NCBI RefSeq assembly: GCF_009689005.1
Contig: NZ_AP021879.1
Coordinates: 1,674,001-1,738,000 of the forward strand
Length of the DNA stretch: 64,000 bases
Origin: Desulfosarcina ovata subsp. ovata
Lineage (GTDB): Bacteria > Desulfobacterota > Desulfobacteria > Desulfobacterales > Desulfosarcinaceae
Direction of reading: 5' to 3'
Positions 54,859 through 64,000 of this stretch are shown here, in pieces. A program made the translations under genes and the position numbers. The notes beneath the pieces are model-generated. The model was not told the DNA's origin and did no database searches. It worked only from the letters and a program-made list of their open reading frames with translations. The first letter of the stretch is position 1; each line of letters begins with the position of its first letter.

Positions 54859-55485
54859 ATGACACCAATGCAAGCAACAACTCCGCAACTCATTCTGGCC
54901 TCCCAATCTCCACGCAGACGCTACCTGCTCGAGCAGGCCGGCCTGACGTTTCAAGTAATTCCCAGCAGTTTTGATGAAGACTCGGTCCGGCCGAAAAATC
55001 CGTCCGAATATGTCAAAACCCTGGCTACGGCCAAGGCCGACGAGGTGGCCTCGCGTTATCCCGGCAGTTGGGTCATCGGTGCGGACACGATCGTCACCAT
55101 CGACGATTCCATCTTGGGCAAACCCGCCGATGCCCGGCAGGCTCGCGAGATGCTGGTCCGGCTCAGTGGGCAGTCCCACTTCGTCTATACGGGATATGCC
55201 ATTGTGTGTAAACAGACAAACTCCTGCCACTGCGAGGCTGTTCAAACCCGTGTGCAGTTCAAGGCGCTCAGCGACGCTGAAATCGACTGGTACATCGAGT
55301 CCGGCGAGCCCTTTGACAAGGCCGGCGCCTACGCCATCCAGGGGCTGGGAACCTTTCTGGTCCGGTCAATCGATGGTTCCTACACCAATGTGGTCGGGCT
55401 GCCCGTCTGCGAGGTGATCGAAACGCTGTTCAAGCTCGGTGTCGTTCGGCTCAGCCATGCCAATGCAAAAGAGGTGGCCGTGTGA
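54859..55485 (+). CDS. maf: Maf-like nucleoside triphosphate pyrophosphatase
   Basis: A 208-residue protein. LILASQSPRRRYLLEQAGLTFQVIPSSFDE is the diagnostic N-terminal Maf motif; GADTIVTIDDSILGKPADARQAREML and EPFDKAGAYAIQGLGTFLV complete the active site. Maf enzymes hydrolyse non-canonical or modified dNTPs/NTPs to monophosphates. Either ATG 54859 or the ATG three codons later can start it. Its stop overlaps the next gene (GTGTGA), so they are coupled. Confidence 0.92.
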   Translation: MTPMQATTPQLILASQSPRRRYLLEQAGLTFQVIPSSFDEDSVRPKNPSEYVKTLATAKADEVASRYPGSWVIGADTIVTIDDSILGKPADARQAREMLVRLSGQSHFVYTGYAIVCKQTNSCHCEAVQTRVQFKALSDAEIDWYIESGEPFDKAGAYAIQGLGTFLVRSIDGSYTNVVGLPVCEVIETLFKLGVVRLSHANAKEVAV

Positions 55486-56165
55486 AGCAGAATCTGGAGA
55501 ACATCCGCCGGCGCATCGCCGATGCCGCCACCGCCTGCGGCCGCGACCCGCAAACGGTCCGGTTGGTGGCGGTCACCAAAACCGTGTCTGTCGACCGCGT
55601 GGCCGAAGCCATCGACGCCGGTATCGACATCGTCGGTGAAAACTACATCCAGGAAGCCCGAGACAAGTTCGACGCCCTCTACGATCGGCCGTTGACGTGG
55701 CATTTCATCGGCCACCTGCAGTCCAACAAAGCCAAATACGCCGTACGCATGTTCGACCTGATCCATTCGGTCGATTCTCTCAAACTGGCCCGGGCGCTGG
55801 ACAAAGCGGCACAAAACAACGCCAAGATCCAGAAAATTCTCATCCAGGTAAACATCAGCCAGGAGGAAAGTAAGTCCGGAACTACCGAAAACGAGGCCAT
55901 GGACCTGGTTACCGACATCAGCCGACTCGAACATGTCCGCATCAAGGGGCTGATGACCATGCCGCCGTTTTTCGATCAGCCGGAACGGGCGCGTCCGTTT
56001 TTCCACCAACTGGCCCGTCTGCAGAGCCGGATTGCCGATCGGAATATTCCCGGCGTCAGGATGGATGAACTCTCCATGGGCATGACTGGGGATTTTGAAG
56101 TCGCCATCCAGGAGGGCGCCACCCTGGTGCGCATCGGCACGGCCCTGTTTGGAGCCCGCCGGTGA
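55482..56165 (+). CDS. yggS: YggS/PLPBP-family PLP-homeostasis protein
   Basis: A 227-residue alanine-racemase-like barrel. VRLVAVTKTVSVDRVAEAIDAG holds the PLP lysine (VTK), GENYIQEARDKF and WHFIGHLQSNKAKYAV are family signatures, and LSMGMTGDFEVAIQEGATLVRIGTALFGAR is the C-terminal phosphate-binding region. These proteins control free PLP and amino-acid balance. GTG start overlapping maf; its stop overlaps queH. Confidence 0.93.
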   Translation: MKQNLENIRRRIADAATACGRDPQTVRLVAVTKTVSVDRVAEAIDAGIDIVGENYIQEARDKFDALYDRPLTWHFIGHLQSNKAKYAVRMFDLIHSVDSLKLARALDKAAQNNAKIQKILIQVNISQEESKSGTTENEAMDLVTDISRLEHVRIKGLMTMPPFFDQPERARPFFHQLARLQSRIADRNIPGVRMDELSMGMTGDFEVAIQEGATLVRIGTALFGARR

Positions 56166-56731
56166 AGCTGCTCCTGCACATCTGCTGCGGCCCGTGCAGC
56201 ATCTATCCGCTGGAGGTCCTGCGCCAGAATCGCCACAACGTGATGGGATTCTTCTACCGCTATAATATCCATCCCTACACCGAATGCATGCGGCGGGAGA
56301 AGACCCTTAAAACCTATGCGGAATCGATCGATCTCAAAGTCATCTACCAGCCCGGCTATGATATGGAAGCGTTTTTGCGCAATGTGGCCTTCCGCGAGGC
56401 CGAACGCTGCATCTACTGCTATCACGACCGCATGACCACCACGGCCCATTTCGCCAAAAAGGGCAAATTCGACGCCTTCAGTACCACCCTGCTCTACAGC
56501 CGCTTTCAGAAACACGACCAGATCCGGTCCATCGGTGAGGCTGTGGGGAAATCGATCGGGGTGCCTTTCTATTACCAGGATTTTCGGGATGGCTGGAAGG
56601 CGGGCATCGATGCTTCCAGGCGGCTGGGCATGTACCGCCAGCCCTATTGCGGATGCATTTACAGTGAGAAAGCACGCTACTATCGCGCCCCCAAACCGCA
56701 TTCACGCCAATCGGATGCAAACACGCCCTGA
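56162..56731 (+). CDS. queH: Epoxyqueuosine reductase QueH
   Basis: A 189-residue protein. LLLHICCGPCSIYPLEVLR (CCxxC), CIYCYHDRM and CGCIYSEKARYYR are the metal- and cluster-binding cysteines of the QueH (DUF208) family, which performs the last step of tRNA queuosine synthesis. It begins inside the yggS stop (4-nt overlap). Confidence 0.92.
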   Translation: MKLLLHICCGPCSIYPLEVLRQNRHNVMGFFYRYNIHPYTECMRREKTLKTYAESIDLKVIYQPGYDMEAFLRNVAFREAERCIYCYHDRMTTTAHFAKKGKFDAFSTTLLYSRFQKHDQIRSIGEAVGKSIGVPFYYQDFRDGWKAGIDASRRLGMYRQPYCGCIYSEKARYYRAPKPHSRQSDANTP

Positions 56732-56758
56732 TGCCACGCCGACAGGACAACTGACACC

Positions 56759-58600
56759 ATGTTCGGAAACTTCATCTATTTTATCGTTGCCCTGTTAATC
56801 TACTCCACCTATCAACCGTCGGAGCAGACCAACTTTGTGCTGTTGGACACGATTGTTTTCTTTCTGTCGCTGACCCTTCTTTTCTTCATCCTCTCCAAGC
56901 GCCAGTTTGCCCGTATCGCCAATCAGGCGGACCATCGCGGGCATGAGGTGCTGGATCAACAGTTTTCATCGGCGTTGACCCGCCAGTCGATCCTGGCCAT
57001 CGCGCTGTTCGCGCTTGACATTTATGGTCTCAACCTGTCGTCGTTTTTTACCGGTATCGGCCTGTTCGATATCATCCCCACCCTCGAGGCCCTCTTCTTC
57101 ATGGCGCTTTTTGTGGGCTATCTGGTTATTATCTGGTCCAATGCCTACGACGCCTATCGATTGATCTATGGTGCCCAGATATCGCGCAGGGCCTATGTCA
57201 GCTCCAACATCGCCTTCAGCATTCCCATACTGCTTCCCTGGCTGCTGCTCTCGGGCATCGCCGATCTGATCCTGGCGTTGCCCTTTGACCTGCCGCGCCA
57301 GGTGCTTTCATCCCCGGAAGGGGAAGCGGCCTATTTTCTCTTTTTTCTCCTTGCCGTAGCGGTTCTCGGCCCGCTGATCATCCAGAAATTCTGGCGCTGC
57401 CGGCCGTTGGAAAACGGATATTATCGCCAGCGGATCGAAGCCATCTGCCAGCAGGCCAATCTGAAATACGCCGACATCCTCTATTGGCCGATTTTCGGCG
57501 GCCGGATGATCACTGCCGGTGTGATGGGCCTGGTCAGCCGATTTCGCTATATCCTGGTAACCGACGCCCTCTTGCGGATTCTCAGCCCCGAAGAGGTCGA
57601 CGCCGTCATCGGTCACGAAATCGGCCATGTGAAAAAGCGGCATCTGCTCTTCTACCTTTTTTTCTTCATCGGCTACATGCTGATCACCTATGCCACCTTT
57701 GACTTGATCATCTACCTGATCATCTTTTCCGAGCCCCTCTACCGGTTCGTGTTCACCACGGGCATCAGCCGTGCCACCGTTACCACGGGGCTTTCCAGTT
57801 TGGCGATCATCTTCAACTTTCTCATCTATTTCCGCTACATTTTCGGCTATTTCATGCGCAACTTCGAGCGCCAGGCCGATGCCTTCGTATATACCCTGTT
57901 CGCCAGTGCCGCACCGCTGATCACCACATTTCAGAAGATCGTAAGCGTATCCGGCAATTCCGCGGACAAGCCCAACTGGCACCACTTCAGTATCCGTCAG
58001 CGGGTCAACTTCCTCAGGCGCTGCGAAGCCGACCGCACCTGGGTGGATCGCCACGACCGCAAAGTACGCATCAGCATCGCCATCTATGCCGCGGCCATGG
58101 TGCTGATTGGTGGTATCGGTTACCAATTGAACTTCGGGCAGGCCGGCAAGCAGCTCAATGAGAAATTCTTTGAAACGGCCATTCTCAGTGCGATCGACCG
58201 TGATGAGGAAAACAGTGCCGGGCTCTATGGCATGCTGGGGGATCTCTATTTCGGCCGCAACAGCTTCGACCAGGCGATCTCGGCCTACCGCGCCGCCCTG
58301 GATCTGGAACCCGATAATACCATCGTTCTGAATAATTACGCCTGGCTCCTGGCCACCTGCGCGGATCCGGCATTGCGCAATCCTGAGCTGGCCCTGACGC
58401 TGGCCAAAAAAGCCGTCGCCATCGACCCTTCTGCGCATGTGCTGGACACGCTGGCCGAAAGTCTGTTCGTCAACGGAAAAATCGGCCATGCCATTGAAAC
58501 GGCCAGGATTGCCCTGGATAAGGCCACATCCAATCGGGCTTACTACGCGGAACAACTGGAAAAGTTCCAGGCGGCAATCGAATCGCCCACCGCCGATTGA
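56759..58600 (+). CDS. M48-family membrane metalloprotease with C-terminal TPRs
   Basis: A 613-residue protein with several membrane segments in the first 220 residues. The zinc site HEIGHVKKRH (HExxH) and the third ligand in FERQADAF match M48/CAAX-type peptidases such as HtpX. From about 475 two TPR-like units follow (GMLGDLYFGRNSFDQAISAYRAALDLEPDNTIVLNNYAWLLA). It probably degrades or processes membrane proteins. Preceded by queH with a 27-nt gap. Confidence 0.88.
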   Translation: MFGNFIYFIVALLIYSTYQPSEQTNFVLLDTIVFFLSLTLLFFILSKRQFARIANQADHRGHEVLDQQFSSALTRQSILAIALFALDIYGLNLSSFFTGIGLFDIIPTLEALFFMALFVGYLVIIWSNAYDAYRLIYGAQISRRAYVSSNIAFSIPILLPWLLLSGIADLILALPFDLPRQVLSSPEGEAAYFLFFLLAVAVLGPLIIQKFWRCRPLENGYYRQRIEAICQQANLKYADILYWPIFGGRMITAGVMGLVSRFRYILVTDALLRILSPEEVDAVIGHEIGHVKKRHLLFYLFFFIGYMLITYATFDLIIYLIIFSEPLYRFVFTTGISRATVTTGLSSLAIIFNFLIYFRYIFGYFMRNFERQADAFVYTLFASAAPLITTFQKIVSVSGNSADKPNWHHFSIRQRVNFLRRCEADRTWVDRHDRKVRISIAIYAAAMVLIGGIGYQLNFGQAGKQLNEKFFETAILSAIDRDEENSAGLYGMLGDLYFGRNSFDQAISAYRAALDLEPDNTIVLNNYAWLLATCADPALRNPELALTLAKKAVAIDPSAHVLDTLAESLFVNGKIGHAIETARIALDKATSNRAYYAEQLEKFQAAIESPTAD

Positions 58601-58632
58601 GGCCGGAAGATGTCAGTGGTTGGACGTGCGGA

Positions 58633-60945
58633 CTATTTGATGCAAACCTTCCTGACTTCAAGCAGGTCGCAGTGCCCCTGAAAGATCTTATCGATACCGT
58701 CCTGTTTCAGGGTCGACATGCCGTCGTTGATGGCTTGGTCACGAATCTGTTCCATGGGGGCCTTGAGCTGGATCAGTTTTTTCATCTCATCGGTTCCCAT
58801 GAGCAGTTCGTGGATGCCCATCCGGCCACGGTACCCACTGTTGCCGCACAGGTCACATCCCTCGGGTTTATATAGCTGCAGGTCATCCGTGTAGGGAATA
58901 TCCAGATTGGCTTTGAACTCCTCTTCGCCGTACTCACGCACCAGTTCGTCGTACTCCTCCTTGCTGGGATGGTATTGCCGCTTGCAGGTTTTGCACAGGG
59001 TACGCACAAGGCGCTGGGCCATAATACACAGGATGGCATCAGCGAAGTTGAAGGGATCCATGCCCATGTCCAAAAGACGGGTAATGCTCTCCGGGGCGCT
59101 GTTGGTGTGCAGGGTGGAAAAAACCAGGTGACCGGTCAGGGAGGCCTCGATACCGATGGAGGTGGTCTCCTTGTCGCGCATTTCACCGACCATGATCACA
59201 TCCGGGTCGGCGCGCAGGAAGGCCCGCATGGCAGCGGCAAAGTCAAATCCGATTTTGGGTTTGACCTGCACCTGTCGAAGGCCGCGCTGGGTGATTTCCA
59301 CCGGGTCCTCGGCGGTCCAGATTTTGGTTTCGGTTTTATTGATAAAGCTAAGGGCCGAGTGCAGGGTAGTGGTTTTACCGGAACCGGTGGGGCCGCAGAC
59401 AAAGATCAGGCCATACGGTTTGGTGACCACACTAATAAAATTCTTGTGGTTGCGCTTGGAAAAGCCCATCTTGTCCAGGGGGATGGGTTCGCCGGCAGCC
59501 AGGATACGCATGACCACATCCTCGAGACCACCCTGGGTGGGAATGGTGGCCACACGCAGTTCGATGTCTTTCCCACCGTACTTTTTAAATTTGATCTTGC
59601 CGTCCTGGGGAAGCCGCCTCTCTGCGATGTCCAGGTCGGACATGATCTTGATTCTGGAAACCACCGCATTCTTGTATGAAAAGGGGATGGTCTGATAAAT
59701 CGTGCAGGCCCCGTCCACCCGGATCCGTACCTGGGTGTTCTGTTTTCCGGGATAGGGCTCGACATGGATATCCGAGGCATTGCGGTTGTATGCATCCAGA
59801 ATAATCTTGTTGACCAGCTGGACAACGGCGCTGTCTTCATCACCGACACTGGACTCGGCCTCCTCCACCTCATCTGTTTCCACCTGGAGTTGGGAGAGGA
59901 TGTCGTCGATTTCCGCCAGTTCCTTTTCGTCCTGGGTAAACAGCTTGATGAAATCGAGGATGTCCTGCCTGAGGCTGACGTAGAAAGTGACCGGCCGACC
60001 GGGAAAAAGGGCCTTGATTTCGTCTATTTTCTTCAGGTCGTAAGGGTTGTCGACGGCAATGACGACTTTGTTGTCCTCACTTTTCAGGGGCACCCAGATG
60101 TTATTGCGCATGAAGGGCACTTTTAAGCCCGCAATGAGGTCACCGGGGATGGGATAATTGGCGTTGTACTCGATAAAATTGGTCTTGAAGTATTTTTCCA
60201 GGGCGTTGCCGATCTCTTTTTTGGAAATCTTGAAATCCTTCATCAGAACGGCGGAAACCGGCTCTTTGCGTTTCGCTCCGTCGGCAATGGCCTTGGTCAG
60301 TTCCTTCTGGGTGAGCAAATGGTTTTCCAGAAGGTAGTCGTATTTGTTGGTGCGCGAGCCCCGGGCGGCAATGCGTTTCTGATTGTACAGAGCGGTGCCC
60401 ATGATCTTGGAGAGTTCTTGGATGGCCTTTTCCTCGGCCGGTCCGAATTCACCATTGCCTTCGCGGTTGATCAGTTCCAGGGTGCCCATCAGGTATTTCT
60501 GATAGACGATGGGATGGGCCAAAATCTGTCGCGTCCGGTAGCCGGTACGGCGGTCCCAGCTGGAATCGAACTGGAGGCTGGGGTCAATGTCCGTCAGTTC
60601 GCCTTGATCGTAGGCATCCTTGATATTGACCAAACGCTGTTTGAGGGCAGCATAGCCGGCAATACTGGTCTGGGCCACGGGGATGCGAATCTCGGCCACC
60701 TCATTGCCGGATTTGAACCGTGACACCAGTTCCCGCTTGACGCCATCAACCACATACACGGTGATGCGATTGGCCCCGAACAATTCGCAGATGTCATCCT
60801 TGACATTAATCAGTGCCTCGCCCAGGTTGTTGGCCGAATTCAGCTGGTTGCCGAGGGCTTGGATTTTTATCTTGTACTCGCTTTCAGATAGCGTGTGTCG
60901 CTCTGCGTTACTGTCGACAGTCAAACTGGTTTCTGCATTGGCCAT
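58633..60945 (-). CDS. PilB/GspE-type secretion ATPase with N-terminal GAF domain
   Basis: A 770-residue protein. A GAF-like domain (about 35-185; DDICELFGANRITVYVVDGVKRELVSRF) is followed by a MshEN/T2SSE_N domain (about 205-340) and the ATPase: Walker A GPTGSGKTT, Asp-box GEMRD, and TLHTNSAPESITRLLDMG. Zinc cysteines are CKTCKR and CDLCGNSG. Such ATPases drive type IV pilus or type II secretion assembly; the GAF domain suggests ligand control of pilus extension. ATG start, no other pilus gene in the window. Confidence 0.88.
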   Translation of the reverse strand: MANAETSLTVDSNAERHTLSESEYKIKIQALGNQLNSANNLGEALINVKDDICELFGANRITVYVVDGVKRELVSRFKSGNEVAEIRIPVAQTSIAGYAALKQRLVNIKDAYDQGELTDIDPSLQFDSSWDRRTGYRTRQILAHPIVYQKYLMGTLELINREGNGEFGPAEEKAIQELSKIMGTALYNQKRIAARGSRTNKYDYLLENHLLTQKELTKAIADGAKRKEPVSAVLMKDFKISKKEIGNALEKYFKTNFIEYNANYPIPGDLIAGLKVPFMRNNIWVPLKSEDNKVVIAVDNPYDLKKIDEIKALFPGRPVTFYVSLRQDILDFIKLFTQDEKELAEIDDILSQLQVETDEVEEAESSVGDEDSAVVQLVNKIILDAYNRNASDIHVEPYPGKQNTQVRIRVDGACTIYQTIPFSYKNAVVSRIKIMSDLDIAERRLPQDGKIKFKKYGGKDIELRVATIPTQGGLEDVVMRILAAGEPIPLDKMGFSKRNHKNFISVVTKPYGLIFVCGPTGSGKTTTLHSALSFINKTETKIWTAEDPVEITQRGLRQVQVKPKIGFDFAAAMRAFLRADPDVIMVGEMRDKETTSIGIEASLTGHLVFSTLHTNSAPESITRLLDMGMDPFNFADAILCIMAQRLVRTLCKTCKRQYHPSKEEYDELVREYGEEEFKANLDIPYTDDLQLYKPEGCDLCGNSGYRGRMGIHELLMGTDEMKKLIQLKAPMEQIRDQAINDGMSTLKQDGIDKIFQGHCDLLEVRKVCIK

Positions 60946-61045
60946 AATAACTTTTTACCTGCGTTTGATGGGTAAAAGACGCGTCTTGTGGGGTTTAAAT
61001 AACGGAACCGCTTCAGATCACCTTAACGGATCGGAGACAGCCGTC

Positions 61046-61267
61046 TTATTTACGATATTGCCGGTAGAGTTTTTTACACCCGCCTCCGATCAGAAAGAGC
61101 CCCATAAAATAAAAACAGAATCGAATAAAACCGGAGGCACCGGCGAACCTGGGTATTTGCTCGATATTGGGCATCACCTGGGGAATCCGGTAAAAAACAC
61201 CGAGTCCGGCAAGGATCAGGGCAACCGCCCAGATCACCTGTATCTGATTTACCTGTTTGTCGCCCAT
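61046..61267 (-). CDS. Small membrane protein of unknown function
   Basis: Seventy-three residues with two hydrophobic segments (VIWAVALILAGLGVFYRI and FIRFCFYFMGLFLIGGG) separated by a proline-rich loop and ending in a basic tail (KKLYRQYRK), so both termini are likely cytoplasmic. It lies between the secretion ATPase and the ACT gene on the same strand. No family recognised. Confidence 0.6.
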   Translation of the reverse strand: MGDKQVNQIQVIWAVALILAGLGVFYRIPQVMPNIEQIPRFAGASGFIRFCFYFMGLFLIGGGCKKLYRQYRK

Positions 61268-61458
61268 GGATGCACCTTAGGGCGATTTCTGTCAAAGAAT
61301 ATACCCGCCTGCTTGTCTTTTCATCCGTCTTCCGCGTTGGGCTTTTCCACACATAGCCCCACTATGCGTAAAAAAGCCCGCCTTGAATACGAATGAAAAT
61401 CCTGCGCATTCTGGTATATTCTTATCCGCCAATCGCCTAAAAAGGTTAATCTTGTGGA

Positions 61459-61890
61459 TCAAAGCTGGTACAGCCGCTCGCCATCAATCACATTGACGCC
61501 TTTGGACTGGAGCAACTGGACCGCCTCCTGGTCCTTTTCAAAACGAAAAATCATGATCGCATTATCACCGGAGGAACGCACAAAGGCATACATATACTCC
61601 ACATTGAGGTCGGCATTATGCAGCATGGTCAGGATATCGTGAAGACCGCCGGGCCGATCAGCCACCTCCACGGCCACCACATTGGTTTTTCCCACGGTAA
61701 AGCCATTGTTTTTCAATGTCTGGCGAGCTTTTTCAGTATCATCAACAATCAGTCGCAACACACCGAAATCCGAAGTGTCGGCAAGTGCCAGGGCCCGGAT
61801 ATTCACTTTGGCTTCACTGAGAATCGACGTTACTTCCGAAAGCCGCCCGGATTTGTTTTCCAGAAATACGGAAATCTGTTCAACCTGCAT
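61459..61890 (-). CDS. Tandem ACT-domain protein
   Basis: 143 residues from ATG 61890, chosen for its GGAGG site; an earlier start is less likely. Two ACT domains: QISVFLENKSGRLSEVTSILSEAKVNIRALALADT and VVAVEVADRPGGLHDILTMLHNADLNVEYMYAFV. ACT modules bind amino acids. Proteins like this accompany phenylacetate-CoA ligase genes in many anaerobes and may sense aromatic amino acids; the two genes are 68 nt apart. Confidence 0.86.
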   Translation of the reverse strand: MQVEQISVFLENKSGRLSEVTSILSEAKVNIRALALADTSDFGVLRLIVDDTEKARQTLKNNGFTVGKTNVVAVEVADRPGGLHDILTMLHNADLNVEYMYAFVRSSGDNAIMIFRFEKDQEAVQLLQSKGVNVIDGERLYQL

Positions 61891-61958
61891 ATGTCTTCCT
61901 CCCATATAATCGGTCAATGGACCGGTGACTTGAGCGCTGGATAACCTTTTAAAATTTA

Positions 61959-63260
61959 TCAGATCTGACGGTTGTCCACAACCCGTATGGCCTTGCCCTG
62001 GCTTCTTTCAATGGCTTTGGGTTCAACCAGTTTGACATTCGCGGAAACGCCGAGAAGTTCCTTGATGGTTTTGGTGATCCGCCGTTCCAGCTGCTGCAGT
62101 CCCTTGACCTCGTCGCTGAAACCTCGCTCGCCCACCTCTACCTTGACGGTCAGCACGTCCAGGTTGTCTTCTCGATCGACCACAAGCTGATAGTGGGGTT
62201 CCACCTCTTTAATCTCCATCAGCACGCTTTCTATCTGAGAGGGGAATACATTCACGCCGCGAATGATCAGCATATCGTCACTGCGTCCCGTCACCCGGTT
62301 CATCCGCACGTGGGTACGACCACAGACACACGGCTCGGGATTAAGTGAGGTGATATCCCGGGTGCGGTAGCGGATTACGGGGAAGGCCTCCTTGGTCAAC
62401 GAGGTAAACACCAGTTCGCCGGTTTCGCCGTAAGGCAGCGGTTCAAGGGTTTTCGGGTCGACGATTTCGGCGATGAAGTGATCCTCAAAAACATGCAGCC
62501 CCTTCTTGGCTTCGTGGCACTCGATGGCCACTCCGGGCCCCATCACTTCACTGAGCCCGTAAATGTCGACGGCCGTGAGATTCAGCTTGCGTTCAAGTTC
62601 CTCGCGCATCTTCTCGGACCAGGGCTCGGCGCCGAAAATACCGAACTTGAACTTCAACGAAGCGAAGGACACGCCCATATCCTCCGCGATCTCTGCCAGA
62701 TGAAGGGCGTAGGAGGGGGTTGAGGTAATAACGGTGGCACCAAAATCCTTCATGATAACCACTTGCCTTTTGGTATTGCCACCGGACACCGGAATCACCG
62801 ACGCCCCCAATCGTTCAGCACCGTAATGCACGCCCAGGCCACCCGTAAAAAGGCCGTATCCGTATGCATTGTGGATGATATCACCGCGGCCTGCCCCCCC
62901 GGCGGAGAGAGCACGGGCCATCAGCGTAGACCAGGTACCCACGTCCCTGGCGGTGTAGCCGACCACGGTCGGCTGACCGGTGGTTCCGGAGGAGGCATGA
63001 ATGCGCACCACATTGTCCATGGGAACGGCGAACATGTTGAAAGGATAATTATCCCGCAGGTCCTGTTTGGTCGTAAAAGGGACATATTTCAGGTCCTTCA
63101 GGGTTTTTATGTCGGCAGGTGTAATTCCGGCGGCTTTGAAGGTCTCACGATAAAAGGGGACACTGGCATAAACTCGCTGAAGAGTCGTCTGAAGCCGCCG
63201 AAGCTGAATGGATTCCAGCGCCTCACGGGGCATGGTTTCGTATTCGATGTCGTAAATCAA
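61959..63260 (-). CDS. paaK: Phenylacetate-CoA ligase
   Basis: A 433-residue AMP-forming ligase, starting at TTG 63260 with AAAGGAG 7 nt upstream; this gives the family N-terminus ([15 protein letters not shown]) and usual length, whereas the longer frame adds unrelated residues. [15 protein letters not shown] is the AMP/phosphate loop, [19 protein letters not shown] and [17 protein letters not shown] follow, and IRYRTRDI with [20 protein letters not shown] are the C-terminal hinge motifs. It activates phenylacetate or a similar aryl acid in aromatic amino-acid catabolism. Confidence 0.9.
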   Translation of the reverse strand: MIYDIEYETMPREALESIQLRRLQTTLQRVYASVPFYRETFKAAGITPADIKTLKDLKYVPFTTKQDLRDNYPFNMFAVPMDNVVRIHASSGTTGQPTVVGYTARDVGTWSTLMARALSAGGAGRGDIIHNAYGYGLFTGGLGVHYGAERLGASVIPVSGGNTKRQVVIMKDFGATVITSTPSYALHLAEIAEDMGVSFASLKFKFGIFGAEPWSEKMREELERKLNLTAVDIYGLSEVMGPGVAIECHEAKKGLHVFEDHFIAEIVDPKTLEPLPYGETGELVFTSLTKEAFPVIRYRTRDITSLNPEPCVCGRTHVRMNRVTGRSDDMLIIRGVNVFPSQIESVLMEIKEVEPHYQLVVDREDNLDVLTVKVEVGERGFSDEVKGLQQLERRITKTIKELLGVSANVKLVEPKAIERSQGKAIRVVDNRQI

Positions 63261-63336
63261 GAATCGTTCTCCTTTTTTCACCTGAATTGAAAATATCTGA
63301 CTGCAAAAACTTGTCCGCCCGATCACTGACCAAACA

Positions 63337-63367
63337 AAAGGCCGTGAGGAACATCCCCGCGGCCTTT
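63337..63367 (-). terminator. Terminator after the enoyl-CoA hydratase gene
   Basis: AAAGGCC and GGCCTTT form a stem of 7-8 bp around GC-rich loop DNA in the 187-nt gap between the two genes; on the minus strand an A- and T-containing run follows. Confidence 0.55.
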
Positions 63368-63447
63368 CTCCTCCAATAGCTACCAAAAACAGGCAGTTTC
63401 CAGCCTTTTGGGAACCATTCAAAAAAACCTACAGCGATCATATCCCG

Positions 63448-64000
63448 TTAGCCAAGCAGGGAGCCTTTGAATTCCGCTTTGCGCTTTTCAAGGAAGGCGC
63501 CGGTGCCCTCTTTGGCATCCGGACTGGCCATGCAGATCCCGAAGGCGTCGGCTTCGATCTGGAAACCGATGCCAATTTCAACGTTCATCCCGTTGTTGAC
63601 CGATTTCTTGGCCTCGCGCAGTGACACCTTGCCCTTCTTGGCAATTCCCTTGGCCGTCTTGTAGGTTTCTTCCATCAGCTTGTCCTTGGGAAAAACCCGG
63701 TTGACCAGACCGATCTTCTCGGCTTCCGGAGCCTTCACCATGGCACCGGTAAAAATCATCTCTTTGGCTCGGTTGATGCCGATCAGCCGCGCCAGTCGCT
63801 GGGTGCCACCGAATCCGGGGATGATTCCCAGCGTAATTTCCGGCAGGCCGAACGTAGCCGTTTCAGCGGCGTAGATAAAGTCACTGGCCAGGGCAATTTC
63901 GCTTCCTCCGCCCAGAGCAAAACCGTTAACCGCCGCGATCACCGGGATGGATAGGTCCTGTAGACGACTGAAAATCAACTGCCCTTTTCGCGAAAAGAGT
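63448..64000 (-). CDS. Enoyl-CoA hydratase/isomerase, 5' end beyond window
   Basis: The frame is open to the right edge (…LFSRKGQLIFSRLQDL). Visible parts are the crotonase core: PVIAAVNGFALGGGSEIALASDFIYAAETATFGLPEITLGIIPGFGGTQRLARLIG, where the GGG/E and the second Glu (PEITLG) are the oxyanion and catalytic residues. It hydrates 2-enoyl-CoA in beta-oxidation-type pathways. The apparent TTG start at 63978 is internal. Confidence 0.9.
   Translation of the reverse strand, partial: LFSRKGQLIFSRLQDLSIPVIAAVNGFALGGGSEIALASDFIYAAETATFGLPEITLGIIPGFGGTQRLARLIGINRAKEMIFTGAMVKAPEAEKIGLVNRVFPKDKLMEETYKTAKGIAKKGKVSLREAKKSVNNGMNVEIGIGFQIEADAFGICMASPDAKEGTGAFLEKRKAEFKGSLLG

Noticed and set aside
55976..56701. 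241-residue minus-strand open frame
   Set aside because: Antisense to queH and yggS, both of which have clear motifs.
57308..58555. 415-residue minus-strand open frame
   Set aside because: Antisense to the M48 protease, with low-complexity G/D/V-rich translation typical of a shadow frame.

Overview
The window looks like chromosomal DNA of a Desulfobacterota (delta-proteobacterial, Desulfosarcina/Desulfatitalea-like) anaerobe. This is inferred from gene content: QueH-type epoxyqueuosine reductase, a paired phenylacetate-CoA ligase and ACT-domain gene, a GAF-containing PilB/GspE-type ATPase, many TPR/OGT-like proteins and several radical SAM enzymes. No 16S or other species marker is present, so genus is not claimed.

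Region 1 (1-29318, almost all minus strand) is a large surface-glycan cluster. It holds about ten glycosyltransferases (GT2, GT4/GT-B and GT8-like), two SAM methyltransferases, two sulfotransferases, a GNAT acetyltransferase, two NAD-sugar epimerases (one cut by the window edge), a DegT-type sugar aminotransferase and a GT39-like membrane protein. It also has a nonulosonic (sialic-like) acid module: NeuA-like cytidylyltransferase and a short NeuB-like synthase. Two overlapping genes of unknown family sit against neuA. A radical SAM/SPASM gene is preceded by a 12-bp poly-G leader tract (coding strand). A winged-helix regulator carries a Rossmann-like C-terminal domain.

Region 2 (about 27537-42382) is dominated by TPR proteins. 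Three carry SPINDLY/OGT (GT41) domains, one carries a GT9-like domain and two are TPR-only. Two more sulfotransferase-like genes lie among them on AT-rich DNA. A degenerate spot at 36862-37501 joins a ceramidase-like N-terminus to a glycosyltransferase C-terminus. Regions 1 and 2 together look like a system that builds and attaches a variable, possibly sulfated glycan to surface proteins or polysaccharide.

Region 3 (about 43840-53874) is a genomic island next to a tRNA-Leu(UAA) gene and is full of broken mobile DNA: an integrase C-terminal fragment, a RelE/XRE-type toxin-antitoxin pair, a DUF4124 gene fragment, a frameshifted and truncated IS701-type transposase, and a second integrase missing its N-terminus. 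Between the last two lies a 6,020-bp transposon (46842-52861) with 24-bp terminal inverted repeats starting TG and ending CA. It encodes a TnsB/TniA-like DDE transposase, a TnsC/TniB-like AAA ATPase, a primase-type (CHC2) zinc-finger protein, an HTH-like protein and a Cys-rich protein. A 1,704-bp IS with perfect 15-bp ends and an 8-bp target duplication has inserted into the transposase gene. I consider this transposon the best candidate for a little-described system here.

Region 4 (53875-64000) is GC-richer housekeeping DNA: tRNA-Leu, a Rossmann protein, Maf, the YggS-type PLP protein, QueH, an M48 protease with TPRs, a PilB/GspE ATPase, a small membrane protein, an ACT protein, phenylacetate-CoA ligase and the start of an enoyl-CoA hydratase that runs off the right edge.
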